Positions 1 to 13,000 of a DNA stretch of 64,000 nucleotides are shown one piece after another. Below the pieces are notes generated by a model. The model was not told where the DNA came from and searched no databases. It saw only the letters and a list, made by a program, of their open reading frames with translations. The stretch spans positions 30,338,400-30,402,399 of the forward strand of contig OX457041.1 in NCBI GenBank assembly GCA_949752735.1, written 5' to 3'. The DNA comes from Lumbricus terrestris (taxonomy: Eukaryota > Annelida > Clitellata > Crassiclitellata > Lumbricidae). A program made the translations under genes and the position numbers. Numbering within the stretch: the first letter of the stretch is position 1; each line of letters begins with the position of its first letter.

Positions 1-2100
1 AGGGGTGCAACTATAGTCTAGTAGTTAGTGTAGGACTGAAAACGGATCATACAAACCCAGAGGTCATCCATGAAAATCCAAATGATTGCAGGAGGATAGT
101 TTACTATGCATGCGAGTCTTAAGTGTTTCTCAGCACTGGCTACAGTAAACTACACGCATGTTGGTGCACAGATCATATCAAGGGTGACTGTGCATGCACT
201 GCTTGAGAACCCATATGCAGCTGTGAAGGAAAGTTTGCAATGACCTACATCCAGAGATTACATGACCTATGTGAACTTTGTCGATTTGAGGAGTAGATCT
301 GCTGTTTTGAAGTGTAGATCAACAACCCTGGAACAGTTTGATCAAACTTTTTATATAAACAGATATACAAAAAACTTAGAGATTGTTGTCGTTTGAGTTG
401 TTCTATGCTAGCATAAATCGACGGTGCAAAGAGCAAACAATAATTGAAGCGCTTTGACAAGAAATGATGTTACACATGCGATCGTGTGGCAGAAAAAATG
501 TCATAATAAATAAAAACATAAAAAGAAAGCATCACTCATCAACACGCCGTAATTTGTATCAAACTCTAGGGAATGTAGAAATCCTCATATATTCATCTAT
601 TGTGAAAAACAACACGACGAATTCGACGATAAGCCATCTCTATGAAGTAATATAGTTTTGTCAATTGATTGTGTAACAGGGCTTTTTTAACGTGCAGTTG
701 TACACAAAATGTGCGGTTCTAAATGGATTTGTGCAGCTGTAGAAGCACTTCTGTCACATGTTTTGTGCAATTAAAGCTAGCAAAAAAGGGTCATTTTCAT
801 TTGATTGGAAGTAATTTACCATGGAGGATGGGAAAGGAAAGAGGGAGTTGTGCAGTTCTAAAAATTCCTTAAAAACAGCCCTGTGGTGTAAAGGTGTTCA
901 TTCATTAACACAAGCTTATACTCTAAACATCTAAAAATGCACGCATACTGATAACAAAGTAACAACTAGTAAATGACATTAAATTTACTGTAAACCTGCA
1001 TTTGATGCTTTACATGTTTCCATGCATACACACAGTGAAGTATAAGCAGTTGGTCATAATAAAGAATATACTCACTTATGTATGCACACATATATCAAGC
1101 TGGGCACTCTTAGGGACAGTTTAACTAATAATAGTTTGAAAAATGGAAGATATTCCAGATTCTGTCATTAAGCATCACGAAATAGTCAAAACAATTTCTG
1201 AAGGTCATTCTTCTGAGACAATATGGTCCTCAGGAATATGGTCTTCAGATGCACAACCCCTAGATACGTATTGAGGTTTGGTCCTCAAAGACATGGCTGT
1301 CAAAAATTATGTATCATTATGTCAGACATAATTATCGTACATAATTCCCACATGAACAAATTCAAATTGTGGTTGCAGATATGATATTGTGTACCAATGT
1401 GCTTTTAAGCATGGAAACTCAGAGAAAAAAGAAACACTTTTCCAGAATAAGAGATCAATGAGGAAAACTAGTCATTAGATAAGTTCTTCATGAGGGAGGA
1501 AGAAATTCATTCCAAATGAAGGGATTTCAATCACATACGCAGAGATATGAGCAAAGCAACAGAGTCCCGCTATGAGCGTCATCCATGTGCACTTGAATGT
1601 GTCATCTGGACCAACTCGACCTGCCACTTTCAGAACAAGTAAATGGTAGCACAAAAGATATTAGAAAAGTTTTGGTTCCATTAGTGCATTCTGAACACCG
1701 TCTTTTACATTGTGTTCACTTTTTATAAACCCAGCAGCTGAAACATGTATCTGGTACATTTTAAATCAAAGCAATCCTAAATAACGACGTCATTTGTGCT
1801 CAAACGTAAAAGAAATTGCTAAATCTGGCAAAAGCTGGAACCAATGATTGGATCATATGGATCTGCTGAGTGGGAAATATCAGACACTTCAGACTGCAAC
1901 ATAAATTACTCCAGTGCATCCACTCACGCATATCTCACAAAATCACTCGTGACTTACAGCAAATAAACTGATGCAGCAATGAATAATATTTTTGATTAAA
2001 ACCTCTCCAGCAAAATTGCTTACTTTCCCTGAGGAAAACATTAAAGCACTGCTAAGCTATCCAGCACCTATCCTGGAAAGAGCACATAAAAAATAGCCAA
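1..2100. other. Intergenic, no gene recognised
   Basis: AT-rich sequence with only short open frames that lack recognisable domains or splice structure. A stretch around 1480-1540 (a run resembling 'aggaagaaattcattccaaatga') resembles text at 49520-49550, so part is probably an old dispersed repeat. I see nothing else that I can support. Confidence 0.5.
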
Positions 2101-2139
2101 AAATATTGGCTTTCCCGCACTTTGCAATTAGTATAATAT

Positions 2140-2520
2140 TGCAAATTCAAAAAACACCCTCATCTACCCATATTTAACATATCGTAATATAGTCTGGGCT
2201 TTAACTTGAAAATCCAGTCTTAGTCATTTAAAAGAAACGCATTGTTCAATACTTGGTCAGAATCCCCTATGGAGTTCACACCAAAAATAAATTCTCAGAG
2301 CCTGACCTCGTACAAATCGACCAAATAAGGACTTCACAGATAAGCCTAGGGAATTTATTTTAAGATATGATCATGGCCTCCTACCACCAATATTTAATAA
2401 ATTTATGGTCGCACAAACCTTTTGCCCACATACAAAAATATCTGATAAATCTGTGTTAGATATACCGGGGCTTCAACATGGAACAAGATCCTTTATCAAT
2501 TAGGTACTCCCTAATCTATG
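2140..2520 (+). mobile_element. Decayed LINE, C-terminal end of reverse transcriptase ORF
   Basis: Plus-strand translation in shifting frames gives pieces typical of the region after the reverse transcriptase domain of CR1/L2-like non-LTR retrotransposons: YPYLTYRNIVWA near 2165, PYGVHTKN near 2265, and YDHGLLPPIFNKF at about 2366-2404. These match the family pattern (YPYL-Y-NIVW, then SPYGAHT, then YxHGLLP) in the right order. Several stops and frame changes show it is dead. No ends or target duplication were identified. Confidence 0.6.
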
Positions 2521-2734
2521 CCTCTTCAAAAAGGGACTGCACCACTTCTTGATCGGCAAAAACTTCAGCAGGGCATCCAAGAATCTGCTTGATCAAACAG
2601 CTCCAAGGATATCCATACATTATGTATGCACAGAAGGGAAGGGTCACCGGAGTTAGGCAATTTGTGTACGGATGCAAATGGCGGGGAGGGGTCTCTGCAA
2701 AATGTACACATGCAAAATAAATGTCTAATCATAA

Positions 2735-3096
2735 TAATAATAATCTTCGTTTATTGACATTCAATCTGACAAACCGCAGAACGATTACATGTACAAGTTA
2801 TACGAAATACGGCCTGCTTCGCACGACACGTAGTTCGGCTACAACAGGTTCGGTAACTTAACACTAATGGCCTAAGTACTGGATCACTCCTGAATCGGCC
2901 AAGCCAGGAGTGGGAGGGGCTATCTTTTATTTTTAGCAGAACCCGAGTCAAGCAACACAACAGCAAAGCGCCAATGGCAGCTAACAGAAAATTCAAATAA
3001 ATTTTTGCCCCGTGTGAGGATTGAACCCGGGTTGCGCGGATGACTCTCAGTTTAATGGCCAGCGCTCTCTCCACTGAGCTACGGGACCCCCCCATG
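2735..3096 (-). mobile_element. tRNA-derived SINE, minus orientation
   Basis: Read on the minus strand, the unit starts with a tRNA-like head (about 3096-3012) having an A box (TAGCTCAGTGGAG), a B box (GGGTTCAATCC) and pairing ends GTCCCGT/ACGGGGC. A body follows, then an ATT-rich tail at about 2735. The body around 2757-2800 is related to 59800-59850 and 58090-58135. The anticodon arm is degenerate and the unit ends in a simple-repeat tail, so it is a SINE and not a functional tRNA gene. Confidence 0.65.
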
Positions 3097-3109
3097 ATGC
3101 CCACATTAG

Positions 3110-4013
3110 CCTATTTATAACTCTGTATTATCCGACAGTTGTCTGGTGGCTTTTGATTACATTATAATTTAATTCTGTTCAGAGCTAAACAGCAAACCAC
3201 AACAGTTAACAAATTTTAGCTGGTGAATATGATTTTTAACAGAAACAAATAGTAGCCAATGGTGTACATTTTATAAATGACTTCATCTGGTTAACTTTTG
3301 TAAATCGGGAGTACGCATGGGGGTGGATCACAAAATGTATGAGTTGTAACAGGGTGGGGTCAAAATATGATTTTTTTTGCATACATAATATATGGATGAG
3401 TCCCAATTGCACCATATCATCAACGGTACATGTGATTCAATGTGAAGCTATTCTTACAAGTGTCACTGCAACTAACTTGAATTTTGAGTGTTAGCCTGAA
3501 ATGCACAGCTTTGAGTCATTAGTTAACGCCGGTTATCCTTTTGTTCCTTAATATGTTTAGTTTAAACTATTTAATTATATTGGTTCGTAAGACTGTACTG
3601 ATCCTTTAGGAGCCCTACTTAGCAGGCCATAAGATCCCTTTGTGATCTCAGTGTAACTGCAATTTCTATTTCTTTGAATGCTACAGTTCTCAGTTAGTCA
3701 CTGAATAAGTGACTTCATTTGATTATAAACATGTGTAGAATTCCACATGAACTGCAACACATTGACAAGAAAAAACACATTGCCTAATACCGGTAACAAG
3801 TTTGCAAAAACAAAATCACATTGTTTGCAAGGGATTAGTGATAAGAAACGCAAACAACTTAAATCATACTGCAATATGAAAAAGTAAAATTGATTCAATT
3901 AAAATATAAAAACAAAAGTAATCAGAAAAGAAAAACAAGTTGAATGGAAGGTGCGCTGACTGAATGACAACCACAGAACATCTACAGTACATGATTAGAC
4001 TTAATATCATTTC
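3110..4013 (-). other. Probable 3' UTR and downstream flank of the elongase gene
   Basis: Follows the TAA stop of the last elongase exon on the minus strand. No AATAAA was found before 3110. An ATTAAA variant signal lies at 3570-3575 (minus), about 440 bp past the stop, and is only a candidate polyadenylation signal. No other coding potential is visible. Confidence 0.35.
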
Positions 4014-4091
4014 TTAGTCATGTTTCCTCCTGTCCCCATTCGGAACATGTGACGAAATCTTCTGCTGACCTCCTTTTTCCTCCTTTAACTT
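4014..4091 (-). CDS. ELOVL4: Elongase exon 7 (last coding exon)
   Basis: Acceptor AG at 4092-4093 follows a T-rich tract. Phase 0 joins exactly to exon 6. The exon encodes 25 residues, starting [11 protein letters not shown] and ending GDRRKHD, then TAA at 4014-4016. A short Lys/Arg-rich hydrophilic tail is what elongases have after the last membrane helix. It lies 12.3 kb from exon 6. If it is not used, reading through exon 6's donor gives 15 other residues and a stop. Confidence 0.75.
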   Translation of the reverse strand, partial: KLKEEKGGQQKISSHVPNGDRRKHD

Positions 4092-7000
4092 CTGCAATGA
4101 ACGAACAAAACCTGTGCACCATTTATAAAAGACTCAAGTGCTAAACTTCCCTACATTTAAATAGCATCACATTATTGATGTGTATAGCATCACATTATTG
4201 ATGTGTATGTACTGTACATGTACCTGGTTGTACTGGGTACATAAAAGTAGGCATTGGAACATAATATGCAGCAGATAATAAACATTCCTTTCATGTAATA
4301 TAACTTCATGACCGTTAGAGCACAATTATAATAATGTAGAAGGCAGCAATAGATGACTGTTTCAAGTGAAATCAGTCCGGTATTTACACGAACTGTCCGG
4401 TCAGAAATTTCAGACAACAACTGTATTTGGAGTGTATAGTTTCTTGGGCCATGAAAATATCTGCTTACGATTTTCCCGCGTATGGATTGCCTTGTGAAAC
4501 AATGTCAAATTTATAGCCTACACACCGATCATCGTCGAAATGACGGCGTCGTTAAATAAACTATCATAACAGAGCCAAATATATGATGCATGGATCATAT
4601 TAGCCTGTATACCTTGTGCGTATAAAGTTGGAGGCCGGATTCATAGTTCAAATGATAGTTGAACCGAATCTCCGTATTTAGGCCATGTCTCTGTCTGTCT
4701 GTTTGTTCGTTCGTCTGTCTCTCTGCACAAACGATATCTCCCTCTCTGTCTGTCTGTCTCTCTCTTTTCCCTTAAGGCTTAAACACGGACGCTTGTAGGC
4801 CTAATCTGTCTGTGCTTACCTGCCTCTCTGTCTGTCTATGGCTGACTGTGTAAATCTGCCACTCTAGCTCGCTCTCGTCTTTCTAGCCTGTCTCTTAACC
4901 ACCCCTCCCCACTGATTAATTATATTTGCTTCGAGTTCAAAGAATTGCGCCTTAATGATGCAATCGCATTTAGCTTTGAAGGTCTATAGGTCAACTGAGG
5001 TTATCTACAGAATGGAACTGAGTGCTAAAATCGTTAAATGTATTTTTAATATTATTTAATATCCGAATTCAGTCATTCGTACCGGCGCCAAATTTTCAAA
5101 TTAGCCACTATAATAATTATATACATAGGTCTATGCATAATTTTGTCTGCCCTTCAGATCTAAACAAACTAAACTGAGGCTGGTGGGGACACTAATATGG
5201 TCAATTGCAACATATGGAGCGGAGTCATGGACATACAGGAAGAGTGAGGTGCGAAGAATAAAGGCTTTTGAAACAACACCATATAGGGCCGTCCATAAAG
5301 TATGTCACGCTATTTTTGACAATTTTTGACCCCCCTCCCCCTGTCACAAACTGTCACAAATCTCGGACCCCCCCTAAAGTACGTCACACTTTCGATTTTT
5401 TTTTTTAAAACATAACCATTTACCTAACCCTCTAAACCCTAGGATTCTATCCCTAATCCCTCTGATAGTGACGTGTGTCCCTAAACGCTTTGATAGTGAC
5501 GGGAAATCAACTTTTATCCCGCCAGGCCGGGTTTTAGACACGCCTGGCCGGGCCGGATTTTAGGTACTAAGAACAAACAAAATAAAAAAGAATTTAAAAA
5601 ATAAATGTGTGACGTCACACATGGCCTGACCCCCTCCCCCTGTCACAAACTGTCACACTTTCTTACACCCCCTCTCCCCCTGGAGCGTGACGTACTTTAT
5701 GGATGGCCCCATAGGAGAATTTTAAGAATACCTTGGACGGCTAAGAGAAGGAATGAGGAGGTGCTACAGGAGGTGGGTGGCCTATGTGCATTTGTCTTTG
5801 TCAAGGCACCCTAATCCATGGCTGTGTTATGGCGCCATAGAAATTGTCGCCATTACTTTGACTGTAGCCTATTTGACACCTTGTTTAGTCTCTGAGTCAA
5901 CCATTTAAAAGTTTGCGCCCTCCTAAAAAAATTCCTGTGGATGCCAATGTCAGGGAGGGTCGATCCTGAAGAGGTTAGAGGGAAGTATCGCTGAAAGTTG
6001 TGCAGCCAACGCAGAGGCGTGGGGGTGGGTGGAGGTGGGAGGGGGTGGAGGTGATGGAAGTGGGGGGGTGGGCTGGGACAAAGAAATTTTCCCGAAAACC
6101 CAAATTTCGTGGGTGTGGTGTGGTGGGGTTGTGGCTGGAGCGGGTTGAATCCTAAATTTTCCGGGAAACGTCGGGTACCCCAGCTAGTAATATATATTAA
6201 TGCTGCATAGTGTGTCAGAGTGGAAGTCTAGATCAGTTTAAACAGAGAACCGAGCGTGGGGCTTCTATTAAGGTGCTGTTGATGTCCACGACCCAAGTGT
6301 ACAAGACAAGTCTACAGAGCAGTGGCGTAACAACCATATAACGAAGGTGGACAAAATTCACGGGCCCCCGAGATCCAAATGGCCCCCCAGGGCTCTAGCA
6401 ACAATAAACATGGCCCCTTCGAGCATATATGTCCGGGGCGGCGGGGCCCCTTGCAATGCAGACACTGGTATTCATGGTAGGCCTATACGTAACTCTGTAA
6501 CGTCCTTATTGTAGGCTAAGTAGGCCTAATTTAGTTTTATAATTATTAGGAAGCTCTAAATCTAATATTATTATAATACTCTATACATAGGCGGGGGTCC
6601 AGAGGGCACCCAAATTTCGGGCAAATGTGGTTTTCGGGCAAAACAGGTGCGGGCGAAAAAAAATTGTTGGGAAATTTTTTCCGGGCAAACAGGGGTAAAA
6701 CAGCTATATTTTCTGAAGATTTATAGGATATGACTAAAAAAGGTCATCAGATTTTTTCGGACAAGAAAATCGGAAGATTTTGTGCGAATGACAAAAAAGT
6801 CGTCAGATATTTCGGACAAAGGTAAAATCTTTGCCCCCCCCACTGCCGAAATGTCCCCTACGCCTATCACTCAAATATATATATATGAACTCTTCTAGAA
6901 ATGTCATCAAAGTGCATTGATCCAGTATACTGCATATCTGAAAATCCGTTGCATTTTCAGCGTTCAAAATTTGGCTCTAGTAGGCCCTTGCAATGCAGAA

Positions 7001-10000
7001 ATTGGAATGCGGATTGTGCGGTATTTATATTTTATACAATAAAATTATAATGGGCATTCATATTATGTATAGCCTACATGTACAGGGTGGGCCATAAAAA
7101 AGACCACCCTAGGCTTTTTGCCAATATCTTGGCCAAAAGTAAGAATTTCCAAATGAAATTTTACAGGTTTATAGACAATTCATATTTACACGTCATGACC
7201 AAATTTCATCAAAATATTTGAAACAGAGCATAAGTTATGCCACTATTATGGAGGCCACCCACCGTTTTTTGACGATTCAAAAACGTAACGCAACAAAAAG
7301 TAGGTTTTTGCCAATATCTTGGCCAAAAGTAAGAATTTCGAAATGAAATTTTACAGGTTTATAGACAATTCATATTTACATATGATGGCTAGATTTCATA
7401 AAAATATTTCAAACAGAACAAAAGTTATGTCACTTTTAGTGAGGCCACCCTACGTTTTTTGATGATTCAAAAAAGTCAAAAAACGTAGGGTGGCCTCACT
7501 AAAAGTGACATAACTTTTGTTCTGTTTGAAATATTTTTATGAAATTTGGCCATCATATGTAAATATGAATTGTCTATAAACCTGTAAAATTTCATTTCGA
7601 AATTCTTACTTTTGGCCAAGATATTGGCAAAAACCTACTTTTTGTTGCGTTACGTTTTTGAATCGTCAAAAAGCAGTGGGTGGCCTTCCTAAAAGTGGCA
7701 TAACTTGGTTTGTTTGAAATATTTTGATGAAATCTGGCCATCAAATGTAAATATGAATTGTCTTTAAGACTGTAAAATTTCATGTCGAAATTCTTACTTT
7801 TGGTCAAGATATTGGCAAAAAACCTAGGTTTTTTTTTATGGCCCACCCTGTACATAGGGCTCAGTGTACACGTATTCCGTAGGCCTACTTACTGCTGCTG
7901 AACTCTTTCTAACAGTGCTTTCCAACATGGATTGTGTAACAGCGTCAATAAATGTCACTTATCTATAGCTGTACCTTATATTTTTTACCACTTTCGGGGG
8001 CCCCTTTCTTGCGGGGGCCCCCTCCGGTCGGAGAGTACGGAGGGCGGTCGCTACGCCTCTGGGGCCCCCAAGCTTATTAAGTTAAAAAAAAGTGTCATGT
8101 ACTTTTTCGGAGCTTTTCCGTTTTATAGTTAGTTTCAGATTGTAGAGTCTAGCATAGGCGTAACGTTCTATTGTGACGGTGGTGTCAAGTCACCACCACT
8201 TTTAAAAGTGGTGGTGACAGTCACCACCACTTTTTGGTCTGACAAGGAAATATTTTTTAGAAACATGAAAGCATTTGGCTGTTTAACAAAATAAAGGCTA
8301 TTCATGATTAACATCGCAATGGCGACAATGCTGATAGCCTAGAGGCCTCCACTGTCCACACTTCACAGCGTGTTCATTGTCCACAGTCATGGCTTAAATC
8401 ATAAGGAGCGAAGGGAAGGAATTCCCTACTACTTTAAATTTGGGGAGGAAACGTGAGGCAATTCTCTCCCACAAATTGTTATGGCTCCGAGCCTCCGAGG
8501 CAGTATAGGCCTACATGGCATGGCAACAGCCTCACAAAATCTTCTGGAATCATTGCTATTATCAAAATATTTTTGAAGAGACCTTCGTACATTTACCCAC
8601 CCTGCCCAAAAAATGTTGGATTAAACTCTGGGAAAGCGTCAGCAAGAATAGAATAGGAAGAACCTGGGGGGAAATTTGTGAAAGAGCTGTTTTAAAATTG
8701 TTTTAGTTTTCCGTGAGTGGAAAGCTCGTGGAGTTTACCAGCGAGAGAGACGAAAGGGTAAAGAGTGAGAATGGAGAATGGAGTGAGAGAATTTTCACAT
8801 GCACGAGTTCATACTAAATTTGTATATTGGGAAGGGGTACAGCCGTGACCTTCGAAATGGTACAGCGCAGGGGTTTTTCTAACTGTGCACACGGGGTACG
8901 TCAGGCGCCGGTTTGGGGTATAGGGCCTAGGCGAAAAATTCCAGAAATATAAATTTTCTTTGTGTTTATGGACTTTGTGTCCATCTTTGTTTTGATTAGC
9001 AAAGATTTTTAACGTTGCAACATAAAACAGCATCATCATTATTTTATTTCTGTCACAACATAATAATTAGACTCGCATACTATATAGGCCTAGTGCATGG
9101 AGCATTTTTCAGGTATATTATTATAATTTTTGAAACAAATGGTGTTCAAACGTGAGCCAGAAATTCTCAGCGTAGGTCTATAGGCTAGAGCTCAAAATAG
9201 GGGAGAGCTGAATAATTATGAGCCTAACGATTAATTTCAGGTCCAGCTTCAAAATTTTTGATTCCTTTCAGCACGTCATATGAACTGGTTTTAAAACTCT
9301 TCTTCCTGTCAAAGACAAATATGGCCTTAAAATTTGCGTTTGAATTTGACAAATATTAAACCAGATATTTTATATCTGCGCTAGTAAAAGCAAGCCCACC
9401 ACACCACAACGCTATAGATTAGCTCTTTCTTGCAGGGGTTATATTAAACCAATTTTACCTTTTTGTTAACATGATTACATGATTAAAACTATACATGCCG
9501 GTCTATTTAAATTTTGCTCCTTAATACGACTCTAATACACGGGGTGGGGACAATAAAAATGAAGATAGAGAACCGCTGGGTACAGGAAACCGAGGAAAGA
9601 ATTGAACTGAGAAGTTGTGTGCCAAGGAATAGTCACCACCACTTTTACGGGGAAAGTTACGCCCATGGAATCTAGGCCCTATAGCCTGGATACGACGGAT
9701 ATGATAAATGATACGCATGTGTCGTATCTGTCGAGACTGTATGGGTTATCGGATGTGAGAGCATTTGACCTGTAGCAGACATCAACACTTAGTTGTACGT
9801 TAGGGGCGGGGTCTACGGTTAGGGTATACATTCATTCATTCATCCATGGAGGTCTAGGTTCATCATTCATTCATTCATTTCAGGCATTTATATAGCGCTT
9901 CTTCAAGAGTATCTACTCAGAAGCGCATCCATGGGCTCCTATATATATATATATATTATTTATCATATATATTTTTTTATCCAGACCCCTATGATTCATC

Positions 10001-13000
10001 CTAGTGTCCGACCAGAGGTGCGTACATAACTTAATCGTTCTTATCCGATCAGTCAAATCCAGCGTTAAGGAATGATGCTTGAAATAGTATAGATCTGCTT
10101 TCTTTTTCGCTGGTCTACAGACAGCTGGTCAGACAGACAGATGCGAGTCTGTCTGTCTCTCTATGTTTGTCTGTCTTTCTGTCTGTCTCACTCTCTAAAT
10201 CTGTGTGTGCATTATGTGTTCCTGTCTTTGTCTCTGTCTCTGTCAGTGTCTCTATACTAGCCAAGCGTTGAAGTGACTGATACACACTGCACATTGCATT
10301 GTTCAATTGTTCATTCCCTCACGCTCATAATAACAGTCACTGCATTCATTCATTTACTTTTAACTGGATCATCTATTGCGGTGCCTAAACGAAAATAATC
10401 ATCATAAAATTATACAAAGAATGCCATGAAATGCACGTAGAGTTCTGGCAGTCAGAAATGAGCAGAGAAAAATCGAAAAATTGAGGCTGCTGCATTTGCG
10501 AACATTAAGGCTAGAATAACCAAATTCACGAAGTAGCCTATTCTACGAAGAACTACAGACCACAGTGAGTCTACATTACAGGCACATACGTACGAGTGTG
10601 CATATATGGACCTTTGTATGGGTGTCACGACAACTGGTCTACAGACAACTGGTCTAACAACTGGTTTACAGACAACTGGTCCAGCGCTTGAGAAATGGAA
10701 GCTGGATGAAAGTTTTTTACAGCTGAAATGGAGGCTGGACTGATAAAAAAACGCAAGAGAAATGGAGGCTGGATGAAGATTCTTTTACAGGTGATATATA
10801 AGCTGGATTGACGAAAATTATGAATGAGAAATAGAAGCTGGATGAAGGTATTAATTTTAGATCTAAAATAGAAGCTGGATTGATGAAAAACGCTTAAGAA
10901 ATGGAAACTGGATGAAGGTATTTTTATATCTGAAATCGAAGTTGGATTGACGAAAGTAACGAACGAGAAATAGAAGTTGGCTGAAGGTATTTTTAGATCT
11001 GAAATAGAAGCTGGATGCATGTTGAAATACATGAATGAAAATCATCAATCCAGCTTTAGGGCTGCCAACCGTCCCGGATTCGCCGGGACAGTCCCGGAAT
11101 CGACCCTGAGCGTCCCGTGTCCCGGATTGATCTCAAATTGTCCCGGAATTTGGTCTAGATCGAGATCCACTTAGCACAATAGCTGTTCCTATTAATTTTT
11201 TGCTTACTAAACTCAATAGAGTCTAATATGTACGATGATTTTTGCGCTCTGCTATCTATCAGACCTATACATTACGGTTTTTGGCTGAACAACGCGTGTT
11301 GAAGTTTTCAAAGCTGTACGAATCACTGACACTTGATTTTCGCTTTTGCATATTCTGTCCATTTTTAATTCTTATTGCGAGAGAGTGTTCAGCATTATGA
11401 AGAATGTGTTGTCTAACAATCGCAATTACCTGAGAGCACCGACATTATTAAAGCAGAACTGGTGCTTAATATAAATTCTAGCATGTGCTGATTTCTACGA
11501 CTTCGTGCCCAGTGTTCTGGAACTGCTTAAAGCGCAGAAGTAGGCTAAGCTTATAAATTGAAGATCAATTCTGCTGTCCGGTCGCAGGCGGCCTACGATA
11601 CCTACGAACTTCCCTCAATTTGGGCCCGTAAGCCTTACTCTGATAAGCCTAGGTGACTGAATTTTGAAATGATGTCTTCTTGAAGTTGATTCTTGTATAA
11701 AATTTAGGCTACATGGCTTTGATGATTTAGGCTATCTGAAATTATTAAGGATTTTTTTTAGTATATTGCAGATCCTATATTGGGCTAGCACAAAATTTGT
11801 TACATTGTGCGTTTCTGTGGATTGTGTAAATTGGTAATGGCCAGTGATGCCACAGCTGGGTTTTTTCCACTAGATCTGGGGTTTTTGGCCTTCGTCTGGG
11901 TTTCTGGGTTTTTTGGGGCAAGATCTGGGTTTATTTTGGTGAGTTGACATTTTGTACTTACAACACATAAATATTCTGTGAAATTCAATGTAAAATGGTT
12001 GTGATACATAATTTTTCCACTAATTTTAATTTTAAACTCCACAATCAAGATCTCATGTTGTCAATTCACAAATAATTGATAACATGAAGAATAGTTCTGC
12101 ACAGAAATAAACCATTTTGACATTTCAAAATAGATCAGGTCACTCGTCTCTTTCCTTGTAATGACTCAATAACATGCATGTAGTTTGAGACATGACCATA
12201 TTTAGGGATTTATGGTTCCCGAGTCTCTGACAGCCTTGACAATTGACACTTTTAAAGTTGTAATTACATTTTATTCGACTCTTTTAACGAAAATTTTGTT
12301 AATCCTCATGCGAATAAGCGAAAAACCAACTTAATTTGAACAAAGGGGGTCTAAAATAGCTTATATGAATAGTCTGGGTTTTTCTGGGTTTTTTTCGGAA
12401 GAAAATCTGGGTTTATTTCAGAAACCTCAGTGGCAACACTGGTAATGGCATATCGAGTGGTTGAAGGCGTCCCGGAATGGCAAAATCAAAAGTTGGCAGC
12501 CCTATCCAGCTTCCATTTAAGCTTGAAAACCATTTAACTTTTTTCCCTCATAAATTCAGTTTCTATTTCATCAACACGAGTTATCTGTAGATCAGTTGTC
12601 GTTAGATGAGTTGTCTGTAGACCAGTAACTGTTGTCGTTAGACCAGGTGTCTGTAGACCAGTTGTCGTGGAACCATTTTCTTGTTTTGCATTGAACCATT
12701 AATGTGCCTTAACAATGAGTTGATGACCGCGTTTAATACTGACATTCATAAAGCGAAGCTTTATGAAAACTCACCAGTATACGCCTATACTATTGCGCAC
12801 CAAAATTACTTCAGATATAATAGGCACTTTTGTTTTAAAATAGCCATCTCATTGTTTTCACTGTTTAGTCTCGTTAATGGATAGGGGCCCCCGTCTCAGT
12901 TGTAACTTGTTATGCTACTGCTACAGAGGATTTAATAAACGCGAAACTCTGAATATGCTAGGTGTCTGCTATTAGCGCTAAGGGTAGGCCTATAATAAAT

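Larger units (their letters stand above)
6320..8061. mobile_element. hAT-like element carrying two younger insertions
   Basis: Left terminus CAGTGGCGTAACAACC and the reverse complement of the right terminus CAGAGGCGTAGCGACC match at 13 of 16 positions. Both are followed by GGGGCCCC-type subterminal motifs. No 8-bp target duplication is preserved, so the borders are less certain than for the other hATs here. A small hAT MITE (6586-6868) and a foldback mariner-type element (7083-7850) sit inside. No transposase is visible. Confidence 0.5.
11057..12504. mobile_element. hAT element with perfect 8-bp target duplication
   Basis: Ends TAGGGCTGCCAAC and GTTGGCAGCCCTA are perfect 13-bp inverted repeats, flanked on both sides by TCCAGCTT (11049-11056 and 12505-12512). 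A piece of hAT transposase C-terminus lies at 11386-11469. A second hAT is inserted at 11842-12441. Confidence 0.88.
10621..12674. mobile_element. Foldback element built from CAACTGGTCTACAGA repeats
   Basis: The left end is CACGACAACTGGTCTACAGA with further acaactggtctaacaac copies. The right end is the inverted form, ending gtagaccagttgtcgtgg. Inside the left end lies an imperfect tandem array (10680-11050) of 'agaaatggaagctggatga' units, and reverse-complement remnants of it appear at 12505-12580. The centre is occupied by two nested hATs. No coding region and no clear target duplication. Confidence 0.6.

Noticed and set aside
3012..3096. tRNA gene on the minus strand
   Set aside because: The A and B boxes and end pairing are tRNA-like, but the anticodon arm is poor and the unit continues into a SINE body with an ATT tail.
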